Source of the DNA: Methanotrichaceae archaeon
GTDB lineage: Archaea; Halobacteriota; Methanosarcinia; Methanotrichales; Methanotrichaceae
Direction of reading: 5' to 3'
DNA: 38,897 nucleotides
NCBI GenBank assembly: GCA_016927425.1
Contig: JAFGMR010000050.1
Span: forward strand, 1 to 38,897
Shown: piece after piece, positions 7,787-18,000 of the stretch
Position numbering within the stretch: position 1 is the first letter of the stretch
Layout of the letters: each line of letters opens with the position of its first letter
Notes under the pieces: generated by a model
Database searches by the model: none
The model's input: only the letters and a program-made list of their open reading frames with translations
What the model was told of the DNA's origin: nothing
Made by a program: the position numbers and the translations under genes

Positions 7787-7800
7787 AGGAGGAATAGAAC

Positions 7801-9102
7801 GTGTCTGACAAGATAGACCTATATAGCGACCGTGGAGTTCTTCTGAAGAGCGACGTAGATCTTAAAGAGATCAGTCCGCTGAAGAACGCCGCAATGAAGA
7901 AGCTCATCAACCTAACTAAGCGAACGGTGGCTGTCAACCTGGCCGGCATCGAGCAGGGCTTCAAGAAGGGAAAGGTTGGCGGAAAGGGAAGGGCCATCAA
8001 GGGTCGCGAGCTGAACTATGATGTAGTGGCCAACGCCGATGCAATCGCAGCGAAGATAAAGGCACTGCTGCAGGTCGAGAAGGGCGACGACACCGTCGTT
8101 CAAGTCCTGGGCGGCGGAAAGCAGCTGCTCGTCCAGATCCCCACTGCCAGGGTGGATGTAGCCTCCGAGTTCGTAGTGGGCATGACCGCAGCAGCCGCAG
8201 CGACGGTCGAGGCCTTGATCCAGCAGTTCAAAGCTGGCTATGCAGAGGCCCCCATGGTCCACGCCACCGTTTGGGGACAGTACCCCCAGACCGTCGGGAT
8301 GGACGGCGGAAACATCGCATCCGTCCTCAACATCCCCCAGAACGATGAGGGCTTGGGCTTCGCTCTTAGGAACGTCATGGCCAACCACCTCGCCGTGATC
8401 ACCAAGAGGAACGCCATGAACGCAGCCGCTCTCTCAGCCATCTACGAGCAGATCGGCGAGTTCGAGATGGGCAACGCCATGGGCATATTCGAGAGACATC
8501 AGCTCCTCGGCCTGGGCTGCCAGATCAACGCAAACAACATGCTCTATGAGACCGTCAAGAAGAACGGCAAGACTGGAACCATCGGCACGGTCGTCCACAG
8601 CATCGTCGAGAGGGCCATCGAGGACAAGGTCATAAAGGCCGGCAAGAAGTTCCCCTCCGGATTCACGATGTACGAGGCAAACGACGTCTCCATGTGGAAC
8701 GCCTACAACGCAGGCGGCGTGCTTGCGGCAACGATGGTCAACTGCGGCGCTCTTCGAGGCGCTCAGGCAGTCTCGTCCACTCTGCTCTACTACAACGACC
8801 TGGTCGAGAAGGAGACCGCCCTTCCCGGGTGCGACTTCGGCAGGGTCATGGGAACTGCAGTTGGTTTCTCGTTCTTCAGCCACTCCATCTACGGCGGCGG
8901 CGGCCCCGGTGTATTCAACGGCAACCACGTCGTGACAAGGCACTCCAGAGGCTTTGCCATCCCCTGCGTGGCTGCAGCTGTGGCTCTTGACGCTGGCACT
9001 CAGATGTTCACCCCTGAGATGACATCCAGCCTGGTCGGCGCCATATATGGTGAGATCAAGGAGTTCCGTGAGCCGATCGTCTCGGTGGCGGAGGCCGTAT
9101 AA
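7801..9102 (+). CDS. mcrB: Methyl-coenzyme M reductase, beta subunit
   Basis: Beta subunit of MCR, the nickel-F430 enzyme that forms methane and the CoM-CoB heterodisulfide in the last step of methanogenesis; it acts as a cytoplasmic (alpha-beta-gamma)2 hexamer. The 433-residue protein has family length and the diagnostic GGGGPGVFNGNHVVTRHSRG stretch near residues 362-381, which lines the CoB channel, plus the conserved SDKIDLYSD.G N-terminus. GTG at 7801 is the start, with AAAGGAGG 8 nt upstream. It is the first gene of the mcrB-D-G-A operon. Codons are strongly biased to C-ending forms, as expected for one of the most abundant proteins of the cell. Confidence 0.99.
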   Translation: MSDKIDLYSDRGVLLKSDVDLKEISPLKNAAMKKLINLTKRTVAVNLAGIEQGFKKGKVGGKGRAIKGRELNYDVVANADAIAAKIKALLQVEKGDDTVVQVLGGGKQLLVQIPTARVDVASEFVVGMTAAAAATVEALIQQFKAGYAEAPMVHATVWGQYPQTVGMDGGNIASVLNIPQNDEGLGFALRNVMANHLAVITKRNAMNAAALSAIYEQIGEFEMGNAMGIFERHQLLGLGCQINANNMLYETVKKNGKTGTIGTVVHSIVERAIEDKVIKAGKKFPSGFTMYEANDVSMWNAYNAGGVLAATMVNCGALRGAQAVSSTLLYYNDLVEKETALPGCDFGRVMGTAVGFSFFSHSIYGGGGPGVFNGNHVVTRHSRGFAIPCVAAAVALDAGTQMFTPEMTSSLVGAIYGEIKEFREPIVSVAEAV

Positions 9103-9117
9103 GCCTGGCGGAATAAG

Positions 9118-9606
9118 ATGGTCACTACTTCAGACACGGGTCCAGTCCAGGTGGAGATATTCCCTGGAAGGTTTCTTATGCCCGAGACGGCCCAGCACCT
9201 TCTCAATGAGATATACAGGACCGGAGGGGTCAAGAGGATAATGATCCAGGGTCCCAACCTGCCTCGGGCGGTCCCTTATGGGCCGGCTCGAGGAACCCCG
9301 ATCGAGGAGAACAGGGATCTCCTGATCGAGGTTGGAGATCAGGCCTTGGAGCTCAGAGTCAAGGTGGGAAGGATTCGGCTGGAGCTGGAGGGCGAGGAGG
9401 ACATCCCAAAGGTACAGGCGGCGTGCGAGCGAGCGCTGCCCTTCTCCTTCTCGATCAAGCGAGGGCGTTTCTTCCGAGATGTCTCCACGATCACAGACTA
9501 CGCCAAGTACGGACGGGTGATCGAGGATAGGCGCATCCTGGGACTGATCGATCCGAAGGCCAAAAAAGAGAGAGATATGGCCTATCTGTCTGAGCAAGAC
9601 GAGTGA
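9118..9606 (+). CDS. mcrD: Methyl-coenzyme M reductase operon protein D
   Basis: McrD is not a subunit of purified active MCR; studies in methanogens connect it with assembly or maturation of the enzyme. The 162-residue protein has the expected length and the family stretch VQVEIFPGRFLMPETAQHLLNEIY, followed by the RxxxQGPNLPRAVPYGPARGTP loop in pieces near 39-60. ATG 9118 lies 15 nt after mcrB. Codon use is clearly less biased than in mcrB, G and A, which fits the known lower demand for the protein. There is no mcrC between this gene and mcrG. Confidence 0.96.
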   Translation: MVTTSDTGPVQVEIFPGRFLMPETAQHLLNEIYRTGGVKRIMIQGPNLPRAVPYGPARGTPIEENRDLLIEVGDQALELRVKVGRIRLELEGEEDIPKVQAACERALPFSFSIKRGRFFRDVSTITDYAKYGRVIEDRRILGLIDPKAKKERDMAYLSEQDE

Positions 9607-9629
9607 CACCTTACAAGGAGAGATTAAAT

Positions 9630-10397
9630 ATGGCATACACACCCCAATATTATCCCGGAAACACCTCTGTTGGTATCAACAGACGGAAGCATATGTCCGG
9701 CAATCTGGAAAAGCTCAGGGACATCCCTGAGGCCGATATCGTGTCCATCATGGGCCACAGGGCTCCAGGAGCCGACTACCCAAGCACTCATCCTCCCCTC
9801 AAGGAGATGGGTGAGCCCGACTGCCCAGTGAGGCAGCTCGTAGAGCCAACCCCCGGAGCCGCCGCTGGCGACCGTATCAGGTACTCCCAGTTCGCCGACT
9901 CCATGTACTTCGCCCCATCGATCCCCTACTGGAGATCCTACTGGGGAGCCATCAACTGTAGAGGCTGCGACCCAGGCACGCTGTCCGGCAGGCAGATCAT
10001 CGAGGCCAGGGAGAGGGATATCGAGGCCTACACCAAGACCCAGATGGACAGCGAGATGACCGATGTGGCCCTCTGTTCCATGAGGGGCTGCACCGTTCAC
10101 GGCCACTCCCTCAGGCTCGAGGAGAACGGCATGATGTTCGACATGCTCGCCAGAAGCGAGATGGGAGCAGACGGGAACATCTACTATGCAAAGGACCAGG
10201 TGGGCATCCCCCTGGACAAGAAGATCAATGTGGGCAAACCCATGAGCGAGGCTGAGGCCAAGAAGCGGACCACGATCTTCAGGGCAGACGCCGTGCCATT
10301 CAGCGGAACGGTCGGCGCAAGGAAGCCCGACGAGGCCCTGGAAGCACTGCATCACATGTGGGAGCGCAGGAGCCTGTGGGGATACAGGCCGGAGTGA
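9630..10397 (+). CDS. mcrG: Methyl-coenzyme M reductase, gamma subunit
   Basis: Gamma subunit of MCR, contributing to the F430 and coenzyme M pocket. The frame is open from 9603, but the conserved N-terminus MAYTPQYYPGNT begins at ATG 9630, with an AAGGAGA ribosome binding site about 9 nt upstream, so 255 aa is the correct product. Family blocks are present: RLGDIPE-like LRDIPEADIVSIMGHRAPG, HPPLKEMGEPDCP, and the central GDRIRYSQFADSMYFAPS. C-ending codons dominate as in mcrB and mcrA. It lies 23 nt after mcrD and 13 nt before mcrA. Confidence 0.99.
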   Translation: MAYTPQYYPGNTSVGINRRKHMSGNLEKLRDIPEADIVSIMGHRAPGADYPSTHPPLKEMGEPDCPVRQLVEPTPGAAAGDRIRYSQFADSMYFAPSIPYWRSYWGAINCRGCDPGTLSGRQIIEARERDIEAYTKTQMDSEMTDVALCSMRGCTVHGHSLRLEENGMMFDMLARSEMGADGNIYYAKDQVGIPLDKKINVGKPMSEAEAKKRTTIFRADAVPFSGTVGARKPDEALEALHHMWERRSLWGYRPE

Positions 10398-10410
10398 AGG
10401 GGTGATTTAA

Positions 10411-12090
10411 ATGGCAAAGCTTCACACTAAAAAGTTGTTCGTAAAGGCACTGAACAAGAAGTTCGGAAAGGACTTCGATCTAGCGAGCCAGAAGACCGAG
10501 TACAAGAGGCTGGGGCCTGAGCAGAACGCCCGTAAGAGGGAGTTCATGGAGGCCGCCAAGAAGCTCGAGGGCAAGCGTGGCATCTCCTTCTACAACCCCT
10601 ACGTCCACTGCGGTGGAGTACCGCTCGGCCAGAGGCAGCTCGTTCCCTACAAGCTCTCCACAACCGAGTACATAGTAGAGGGCGACGACCTGCACTTCGT
10701 AAACAACCCCGCAATGCAGCAGATGTGGGATGACATCAGGAGAACCGTCGTAGTAGGCCTCGACATGGCCCACGAGGTGCTCGAGAAGCGTCTCGGAAAG
10801 GAGGTCACGCCTGAGACCATCAACAACTACCTGGAGATCCTCAACCACGCCATGCCCGGCGCAGCCGTGGTTCAGGAGCACATGGTCGAGACCCACCCCG
10901 GGCTCGTTGACGACTGCAACGTCCGGATGTTCACCGGCGACGACGACCTGGCCGACGAGATCGACGACCAGTACCTGATCGACATCAACAAGCTCTTCCC
11001 CGCCGATCAGGCAGAGCAGATCAAGGCAGCCATGGGCAAGACATCCTGGCAGGCCATCCACATACCGACGATAGTCTCGAGGACTTGCGACGGCGGAACC
11101 GCCTCCAGGTGGAGCGCCATGCAGCTCTCCATGACCTTCATCGACGCCTACAACATGTGCGCCGGTGAGGCCGCTGTGGCCGACCTGGCCTACGCCGCCA
11201 AGCACGCCGCTGTCATCCAGATGTCCGAGATGCTGCCGGCCAGGAGGGCTCGCGGCCCCAACAACCCCGGTGGCCTCTCCTTCGGCTTCATGGCCGACAT
11301 GGTTCAGACCTCCAGGACCAAGCCCTGGGATCCGACCCAGGTGTCCCTGAACGTGGTCGCTGCAGGAACCATGCTCTACGACCAGATCTGGCTGGGCAGC
11401 TACATGTCCGGCGGTGTCGGATTCACCCAGTACGCAACAGCAGCCTACACGAACGACGTCCTCGACGACTTCAGCTACTACAGCTGCGACTACATGATGG
11501 ACAAGTACGGTGGGTTCGCCAAGGCTCCGATGAACCTGGACGTTGTCAGGGACATCGCAACCGAGACCACCCTGTACGCTCTGGAGCAGTACGAGGAGTT
11601 CCCGACCCTCCTTGAGGACCACTTCGGCGGGTCCCAGAGGGCAGGAGTCGTCGCTGCCGCATCCGGTATCGGCTCTGCATGCGCCACTGGAAACAGCCAG
11701 GGCGGACTTGCCGGCTGGTACCTCTCCATGTGCGTGCACAAGGAGTCTCACGGCAGGCTGGGCTTCTTCGGATACGACCTGCAGGATCAGTGCGGTCCGA
11801 CCAACGTCTTCAGCTACCAGTCAGACGAGGGAAGCCCGCTCGAGATCAGGGGTGCCAACTACCCCAACTACGCCATGAACGTGGGCCACCAGGGCGAGTA
11901 CGCCGGTATCACCAGCGCTGCTCACGCAGCCCGCGGCGACGCCTACTCCATCAACCCCCTGATCAAGGTAACCTTCGCCAACCCAGCTCTGCTCTTCACC
12001 TGGGACGATATCCGCAAGGGATACGGCATGGGTGGAGCTAGGGAGTTCCGCGCTGCTGGCGACCGAAGCCTGGTCATGCCCGCTGTCTGA
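10411..12090 (+). CDS. mcrA: Methyl-coenzyme M reductase, alpha subunit
   Basis: Catalytic alpha subunit of MCR (559 aa). Aligning by eye to the Methanothermobacter marburgensis numbering gives an offset of 8-9: axial F430 ligand Gln147 becomes Gln155 (GAAVVQEHM), CoB ligands Arg225 and Lys256 become Arg233 and Lys264, and active-site Phe330/Tyr333 become Phe338/Tyr341 in [14 protein letters not shown]. All sites known to be modified in MCRs are conserved: His265 (N-methyl), Arg279 (5-C-methyl), Gln409 (C-methyl), Gly454 (thioglycine), Asp459 and Cys461 in GYDLQDQCG. Which are truly modified cannot be read from DNA, but mmp10 and an MgmA-like gene lie next door. A terminator overlaps the stop codon. 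Extreme codon bias indicates very high expression. Confidence 0.99.
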   Translation: MAKLHTKKLFVKALNKKFGKDFDLASQKTEYKRLGPEQNARKREFMEAAKKLEGKRGISFYNPYVHCGGVPLGQRQLVPYKLSTTEYIVEGDDLHFVNNPAMQQMWDDIRRTVVVGLDMAHEVLEKRLGKEVTPETINNYLEILNHAMPGAAVVQEHMVETHPGLVDDCNVRMFTGDDDLADEIDDQYLIDINKLFPADQAEQIKAAMGKTSWQAIHIPTIVSRTCDGGTASRWSAMQLSMTFIDAYNMCAGEAAVADLAYAAKHAAVIQMSEMLPARRARGPNNPGGLSFGFMADMVQTSRTKPWDPTQVSLNVVAAGTMLYDQIWLGSYMSGGVGFTQYATAAYTNDVLDDFSYYSCDYMMDKYGGFAKAPMNLDVVRDIATETTLYALEQYEEFPTLLEDHFGGSQRAGVVAAASGIGSACATGNSQGGLAGWYLSMCVHKESHGRLGFFGYDLQDQCGPTNVFSYQSDEGSPLEIRGANYPNYAMNVGHQGEYAGITSAAHAARGDAYSINPLIKVTFANPALLFTWDDIRKGYGMGGAREFRAAGDRSLVMPAV

Positions 12091-12117
12091 GCGGGTACCC
12101 TCTCCCTTTTTATTTTT
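12079..12117 (+). terminator. Terminator of the mcr operon
   Basis: CCCGCT (12079-12084) and AGCGGG (12090-12095) form a 6-bp stem with a 5-nt loop that contains the mcrA stop codon; a T-rich tract follows at about 12106-12117. Stem plus U-tract is a convincing intrinsic terminator, and it separates mcr from the convergent modification genes. The next 200 bp to 12323 hold no gene. Confidence 0.7.
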
Positions 12118-12323
12118 AAGGGCAAGGATAGCGTAAGCTTTCTTTTGGCTACAAGGCCATTTTGGGGCCCTTCTCGTTCCACCATTCCCTATTGATTAGG
12201 CGCAGGTGGGGACGAATAGAGCTGTTGATGCTGTCTATCGCTAATAGTGCATATGCCTAATTAGGGACAGCAGATCGCTATGTATCGATTCTATGTGCCT
12301 AAAATAGTGGGATGTCAGGTTCC

Positions 12324-13619
12324 TCAAGTCAGGTACTGCTTGTACTTATCGAGAAGCCCGTAAACTCCGATGATGTCCCTGCCCTGTGTCCTCACTTCGT
12401 TGAGGTGGGAGGTGAAGAGCCCATCCGTAATCGCCCTTGGCACAGGCTTTGAGTACTCTGCCTGGATCATAAGATCGAGGCAGCGAGCCTCGGCCTCGTT
12501 GAGCTTCAGGGGGCTGTACTCCCCTTTGTGCTTCTGGAAGAGGGGGTTATCCTCATGCGGAAGCTCAATCGCTTCCCTTGCCAGGGGAGTTCCAGGTATC
12601 GGCTCGGCGATGCTCACGAAGACGTCGTCCAGCATGGCCTCGTCCAGGAAGTCGACCGTCTCCTGGAACTCCTCCCTCTCCTCGCCGGGATAGCCAACGA
12701 TGAAGCTTCCTCCAACCTTCACCCCCACATCCTGGGCGAGCCTGACTGCGGCGATGTTGGCCTTTGCGGTCACTCCCTTCCTCATGGCCTTCAGGATCTT
12801 ATCGGAGCCCGACTCCAGGCCGAAGAATACCCAGCCTATGGTGTAGTCCCTTACAGCCTCGAGCATCTCCCTATCCACCAGGTCAACCCTCATATCGGGG
12901 ACCGAGAGGTTCCTCTTGCCCAAAATGGAGGAGAGGGCTTGCAAGAGCTCCAGAAAGGCATCCTTGTTCAGCTCCTTTTTATAGCCGAAGAGGTTGCCGG
13001 TTCCCCCGCTGATGGCAATCCTGCGTATGCCCTTCTCCTTTAAGGCCAGGACTTCCTCGATGACGTTTTCGAGGCTTCGACTTCTTATGCTCCGGCCAAA
13101 GAAGCGGGGGACCTGGCAGAAGCCGCAGCCTCCAAGGCAGCCCCTATGGGTCTCGATGTAAAGGTTTGCGCCGCGGACGTTCTGCTCCTTAAGGTCAGGC
13201 GGTATGATGGGCAGCGGGTGGTCGAGAGCGGCAGCTGGCCTAATCGGCGTCTTGATGATCTCATCGCCTCTTGAGAAGGCCAGGTTGGGGATACTCTGCC
13301 CGGGCCCATCCTCCACGAGCGGTATCACCGTCTCCTCCCCCTCCCCTGTGACGAGGGCCGTCGGCTGGAGCTCTCCCATGACCATCTCAGGCGAGATTCC
13401 CACCGGCCCTCCAACGTAGATCGTGTCCTGGCTGGCGACGAAATCCTTTATGCCCTGGTCCATCAGCTGAAGCGTGGAAAAGAGGCTTAAGAGGGTGACC
13501 TCGCCATGCGACTCGAGCTTTCGGGTGAGATTCACATCATGGCCCCTCTCTCGCAGCAGCCCACCGAGCACGAGCGATCCGTAGGTGTAGATGCCCGGCG
13601 ATACGATTGTGACCAGCAT
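12324..13619 (-). CDS. B12-binding radical SAM protein, MJ0865/MgmA type (candidate McrA glutamine C-methyltransferase)
   Basis: A 431-residue protein with an N-terminal cobalamin-binding-like domain (about 1-130, VTIVSPGIYTYGSLVLGGLLR at the start) and a radical SAM core beginning at 150. The CxxxCxxC motif is Cys161, Cys165, Cys168 (CLGGCGFC), followed by the SAM-binding ISGGTGN strand. The family (MJ0865 type) includes the enzyme reported to methylate the active-site glutamine of McrA. McrA here carries that glutamine (Gln409), and this gene lies convergent to mcrA, 6 nt downstream of mmp10 on the same strand. The family match is strong; the substrate is inferred from family and context. 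Confidence 0.82.
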   Translation of the reverse strand: MLVTIVSPGIYTYGSLVLGGLLRERGHDVNLTRKLESHGEVTLLSLFSTLQLMDQGIKDFVASQDTIYVGGPVGISPEMVMGELQPTALVTGEGEETVIPLVEDGPGQSIPNLAFSRGDEIIKTPIRPAAALDHPLPIIPPDLKEQNVRGANLYIETHRGCLGGCGFCQVPRFFGRSIRSRSLENVIEEVLALKEKGIRRIAISGGTGNLFGYKKELNKDAFLELLQALSSILGKRNLSVPDMRVDLVDREMLEAVRDYTIGWVFFGLESGSDKILKAMRKGVTAKANIAAVRLAQDVGVKVGGSFIVGYPGEEREEFQETVDFLDEAMLDDVFVSIAEPIPGTPLAREAIELPHEDNPLFQKHKGEYSPLKLNEAEARCLDLMIQAEYSKPVPRAITDGLFTSHLNEVRTQGRDIIGVYGLLDKYKQYLT

Positions 13620-13625
13620 CTCCCC

Positions 13626-14843
13626 TCACACCCCAAGGGCGTTGATCATCTCTATCAGCTCATCGAATGCCTCGACCTCCCAGTCGAGCACCTCTTCAGG
13701 AGTCATAGATATGCTCATCTCCCCGTCGACCGTGAGCTGATCTGGCCCGCGGCGGATGAGGCGGTCGACGCCGTCCCTTGTAAGCGCCCGGCGCACATCC
13801 ATATCATGGGCCATGATCCTTCCTGGAAGGATCGCAGTCTCCTTGACCTCGCTCAAGTCGAGCTCATCGAGGTCCTCGATCGTAATCAAGCATCCGATCT
13901 CTTTCTTCACGGCAACGACGTTCACCTGGGGGCCGATTGCGGAGAAGATCTTCTGGAGCAGGGGGGCTGCAACAGCTCCCGTTATGATCGTTGCCCCCTT
14001 TCTCAAGGGCGCAAGCCTTGATAGGGCCTCTTCCTTCCAAGCGAGGGCGAATGGGGCTTTCGTCTCCGGGTCCCAGAGCGGGGTTCCAGAGACCCGGAAT
14101 GGATAGTCTCGATTGGCTGCTGTTACGATCTCGCGAAACTCCTCGACCGTGTGGGGTACAACTCCTGGCATCAGCGGGGCATTTCCAAGTATCAAGCCCT
14201 GTTCTCTGCTATTTGCAAACCTCATCAAGAGAAGCCCCTTTGCCCCCATCTCCTCGAGGTCGTTGCAGGTCCTCTCAAGCTCTATTGAATCGTTCACCCC
14301 TGGGATTAGCACCGCTGCTGCATAGACGTCGCATGACTCGGAGAATTGGCGAAGGTTCGCGAGCGCGGCCTCTGGGTGTGGGTCCTTCATATAACGGTGG
14401 CGGATCTCCGGATTCGTTGAGAAGACGGTGAAGTTGACCTCCCTGACGCCCGCATCTATCAGAGGCGCAGCCTCATCGCCCCTGGAGAAACCCTTTCCGC
14501 TTGTGTAGCCGAGGGTTATGGGAAGCTCGCGCTGGCCGACCATCTGTGAGAGGGCCAGAAGCTCTGGATAACAGCTTAGGTCGCCTCCCCCGCTGATCGT
14601 GACCTTCTTTGGCCTCGTGCCATAGGATTTCTGGGCAAGCTCCATTGCCACCATCGAGAGAGGCTTGAAGCCGGAGTAACCCTCCATAATGGCTCGCGAG
14701 CAGTAGTCGCAGCCCTTCTGGAATGGCATGCAGTATTTGCAGCCGAAGGGCTCTACCTGCTTTACCCCCTTGAAGTAACAGTAGCTACAGAAGCCTTTGC
14801 AGTCCAGGCCGGGTCGCCCCCCCACGTCCGCCAACAGGTCCAT
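13626..14843 (-). CDS. mmp10: Methanogenesis marker 10, McrA arginine C5-methyltransferase (radical SAM)
   Basis: Mmp10 methylates C5 of the active-site arginine of McrA (Arg279 here), a change known to stabilise MCR. The 405-residue protein shows the radical SAM CxxxCxxC as Cys15, Cys19, Cys22 (CKGFCSYC), directly followed by the extra cysteine loop typical of Mmp10 ([14 protein letters not shown], Cys35, 38, 45, 48). The [14 protein letters not shown] strand follows. Cobalamin is a known cofactor of the family. ATG 14843 gives the conserved start [12 protein letters not shown]. It is the first gene of a two-gene unit with the MgmA-type gene and diverges from smc across a region with a strong dyad. 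Confidence 0.95.
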   Translation of the reverse strand: MDLLADVGGRPGLDCKGFCSYCYFKGVKQVEPFGCKYCMPFQKGCDYCSRAIMEGYSGFKPLSMVAMELAQKSYGTRPKKVTISGGGDLSCYPELLALSQMVGQRELPITLGYTSGKGFSRGDEAAPLIDAGVREVNFTVFSTNPEIRHRYMKDPHPEAALANLRQFSESCDVYAAAVLIPGVNDSIELERTCNDLEEMGAKGLLLMRFANSREQGLILGNAPLMPGVVPHTVEEFREIVTAANRDYPFRVSGTPLWDPETKAPFALAWKEEALSRLAPLRKGATIITGAVAAPLLQKIFSAIGPQVNVVAVKKEIGCLITIEDLDELDLSEVKETAILPGRIMAHDMDVRRALTRDGVDRLIRRGPDQLTVDGEMSISMTPEEVLDWEVEAFDELIEMINALGV

Positions 14844-14899
14844 GAACCATCCTTGAATGGGTCGGGTAAAAGCCTTTGGATGCCCTGCATAGGGAAAGC

Positions 14900-14925
14900 A
14901 ATATGTAGTTCATTGAATACATATT
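14900..14925. promoter_or_regulatory. Dyad in the divergent mmp10-smc promoter region
   Basis: AATATGTA (14900-14907) and TACATATT (14918-14925) are perfect inverted repeats, and the spacer itself contains TTCA-T-TGAA, so the symmetry extends to about 12 bp per arm with one unpaired G. Each arm resembles a TATA box pointing outward: about 30 nt from the expected mmp10 transcript start and about 90 nt upstream of smc. It could be a bidirectional promoter, an operator, or both. Confidence 0.45.
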
Positions 14926-15014
14926 CTCCCGATGGGGACGCTTGAGCTGAAGGGGATGGCTGCAGGATCGATCATTGCTCCGACTCCATGACGATTGCAA
15001 TGCGGAGGTAAGGA

Positions 15015-18000
15015 TTGTACATCAGGGAAGTGGAGTTGAGGAACTTCAAGTCGTTTGGAAAAAGGGTAGTGATTTCCCTTCCAAACGATTTCATCGCAGT
15101 GACCGGTCCAAACGGAAGCGGCAAGTCGAACATAGTCGACGCCCTCCTCTTTGCCTTATGCCTCTCGAGCTCCAGGGCCATGCGAGCTGAACGTCTTCCC
15201 GATCTTGTCTATCGGGGGGATAATGGTAAGAGCCCCGACTATGCCCAGGTTACGGTGAGGCTCGACAACGCATCTCGCGCCATCCCCTTGGACAATGATG
15301 TGGTCGAGATCTCGCGCAAGGTTAAGATCAATAATGATAAATACAATTCTATTTATTATTTAAACGGCAAGACATGCAGCCAGGGGGAGCTTCAGGATCA
15401 TCTATCCAGGGCAGGCATCACCCCAGAGGGCTACAACGTCGTGATGCAGGGCGATGTAACCCGCATCATCGAGGTCAGCCCTCTCGAGAGGCGGCGCATC
15501 ATCGACGAGATAGCAGGTGTTGCAGAGTTCGAGGAGAAGAGGCGAAAGGCTCTCGCGGAGCTCGACGTCGTCAAGGATAGGATAGATCGCGTCGACGTGA
15601 TACTTGGCGAGGTGAGCTCACAGCTCGATAGGCTGAGGTTGGAGAGGGACAAGGCCCTTGCCTACCAGGCGAGCCGCGAGGAGAAGCGGCGGCAACAGGC
15701 CTATCTCCTCCTTGCAAAGCTGAAGGAGGCTGAGTCCGACCTATCCTGCCTCGCTGGCGAGCTGAAAGGGGCGCGAGAGGAGCAGGGCGCCCTCGCGCTC
15801 GCCAGGGCGAGAAAGGCAGAGGAGCTCTCATCGCTTGAGTCATCATTGCAGGAGCTAAACGGCAGAATCGCCCACAAGGGCGAGGAGGAGCAGATCCAGG
15901 TAAAGCGGCGAATCGAGGAGCTGAAGGGCGAGATCGCCCTGGAGGCCCAGAGGGCGGACTTCTCATCAAAGGCCGCGGAGGAGGCAGAAGCCCTCATCGC
16001 CAAGAACTACCTGGAGATACAGAAGCTCGAGCAGGAACTCACCGATCTCGTCGAGCGGCAAGGGCAGGTGGAGATCAGAAGGGCAAGCGTGCAAGGCGAG
16101 CTCGAGGAACAAGGGGAGGCGGCATCGGCTGCGCGCCATAAAATCGCCCAGGCGGATATCCGATACTCCGAGCTTCGCGAAGAGCTAGAGGATGCCCTCG
16201 GGAGGCGCATGAAGGCAAAGGACCGCCTTGGCGACCTCTTGCGAGAACGAGATCGTATCCTCGACTCCGCCCGCCGAGGATCTCTTGATCGAGATCGTCT
16301 GGAGGCGCTCATCTCACAGGACTTGGAGGCGCTCGATGCGGCGGATCGAGAGGGGAGGGAGATTCGCTCTCAGGTGGACGAGATGCACAACCGGGCCGTC
16401 CGTCTCGAACGGGAGAGGGACGATCTGGAAGGGGCAAGGCTTAGGGCAAGGCGCGAGATCTCGGAGGCCGATCGTAACCTTCAACGCATGCAGGGCGAGT
16501 ACGCAAGGGCGGAGGCTCGCGCCCGCTCAGCCGAGGATCGCACTGGCTACAGCCGAGCCGTTGAGGCCATCCGCTCGGCGATGAGGCAGGGGGTGCTTGA
16601 GGGATTACACGGGACTATAGCGGATCTAGGCGAGGTTGACTCCAGGTATTCAGCCGCCGTCGAGATCGCTGCTGGAGCGAGGCTGCAGAGCATTGTTGCA
16701 AGGAGCGATGAGGACGCTTCGATCGCGATCGATTACCTCAAGCGCAGCCAGACCGGACGAGCCACGTTCCTTCCTTTGAACCGGCTGGCTTCGGGATCCC
16801 TGCCGGCAAAACCCCAGGAGCCAGGCGTTGTGGACTATGCGATCAACTTGGTGACCTTTGATTCCCACATGTTCAACGCCTTCTGGTACGTCTTTCGCGA
16901 TACCCTCGTTGTAAGCGACCTGTCGACTGCTAGGCGGATGATGGGACGCTACAGGATGGTCACCCTTGAGGGGGACCTTGTGGAGAAGAGCGGGGCCATG
17001 ACCGGCGGCCATTACAAGTCTCGCGTCAAGTTCGCCGCCGACGAGAGCCGTCGCCTGGTCGAGTTCTCCGAAAGGCTCTCGTCGGTCGAGGCAGAACGTT
17101 GCACACTTCTCAACAGGCTCGACTCGTTCGAAGAGGCCCTCTCCAGAGTGAAGCGAGAATTGGAGGGGCTCGACAAGGAGATGTCTCGTCTAACCTTCCG
17201 CATTGAAGAGCTGGAGAACGGAAGGAATCGCCTTGATAGGTCGCTTCAGGAGAGGAGAGGACATCTCTCGCAGCTGGGGGTGGAGTTGACACCGGCAAAG
17301 GAGCGGCTCGCATTGTTGGATGGGGAGATCGAAGCCACGAATAGCGAGCTTGCCGGCCATAACCGAAAGGTAGAGGAGACCGAGGCAATGCTCGGCGACT
17401 CCGATATACCCAGGATGACATCCCTAGTTGAGTCGGCGGAAGGAGAGATGAGGCGGCTCGAGTCGAGGATCAAGGAGCTGGATGGGGAGATCATGAGGAA
17501 CCGCCTCCGCGAGGAGAGCCTGGCCGAGAGGCATCGCGAGCTCTCCGCGCGCAAGGAGGACCTCGAGGCAAAGCGAAGCGAGGCCCAGACGAAAGAGCAG
17601 GCCTCGCTCGCTCGAAAAGCTGAGTTGGCAACGGAGCTCGCAAAAATCGCAGAGCGCGAAGGCCAGATAGAGGATGAGCTCTTCGGCCTGAAGGGTGAGC
17701 GTGGCCGATTGCTCGATGGGATCCTCTCCGCTCAGAGGGAGATCGACCGCATGGAGAGGGAGGTGGATCGCCTTGAGGCAAGGATCACCGCTTCATCCGG
17801 TGCGGAGGTGGAGACGATGTCGACGGTCCAGGGTCTCAGGGCGGAGATCGAGGCTTCGGGGGTGGATGCGAACGAGGTGCCTCCGAGATCGGAGGTGATA
17901 GGGCAGAAGATCCGGGCGCTCGACCGCGCCATGCAGGAGATGGAGCCGGTGAATATGCTTGCCATCCAGGAGTTCGAGCACGTAGAGCAGCGAAAAGAGA

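Noticed and set aside
8434-8943. 169-codon minus-strand ORF opposite mcrB
   Set aside because: Antisense artefact of the highly biased mcrB codons.
10480-11751. 423-codon minus-strand ORF opposite mcrA
   Set aside because: Long antisense frame produced by the strong C-ending codon bias of mcrA; no protein-like motif.
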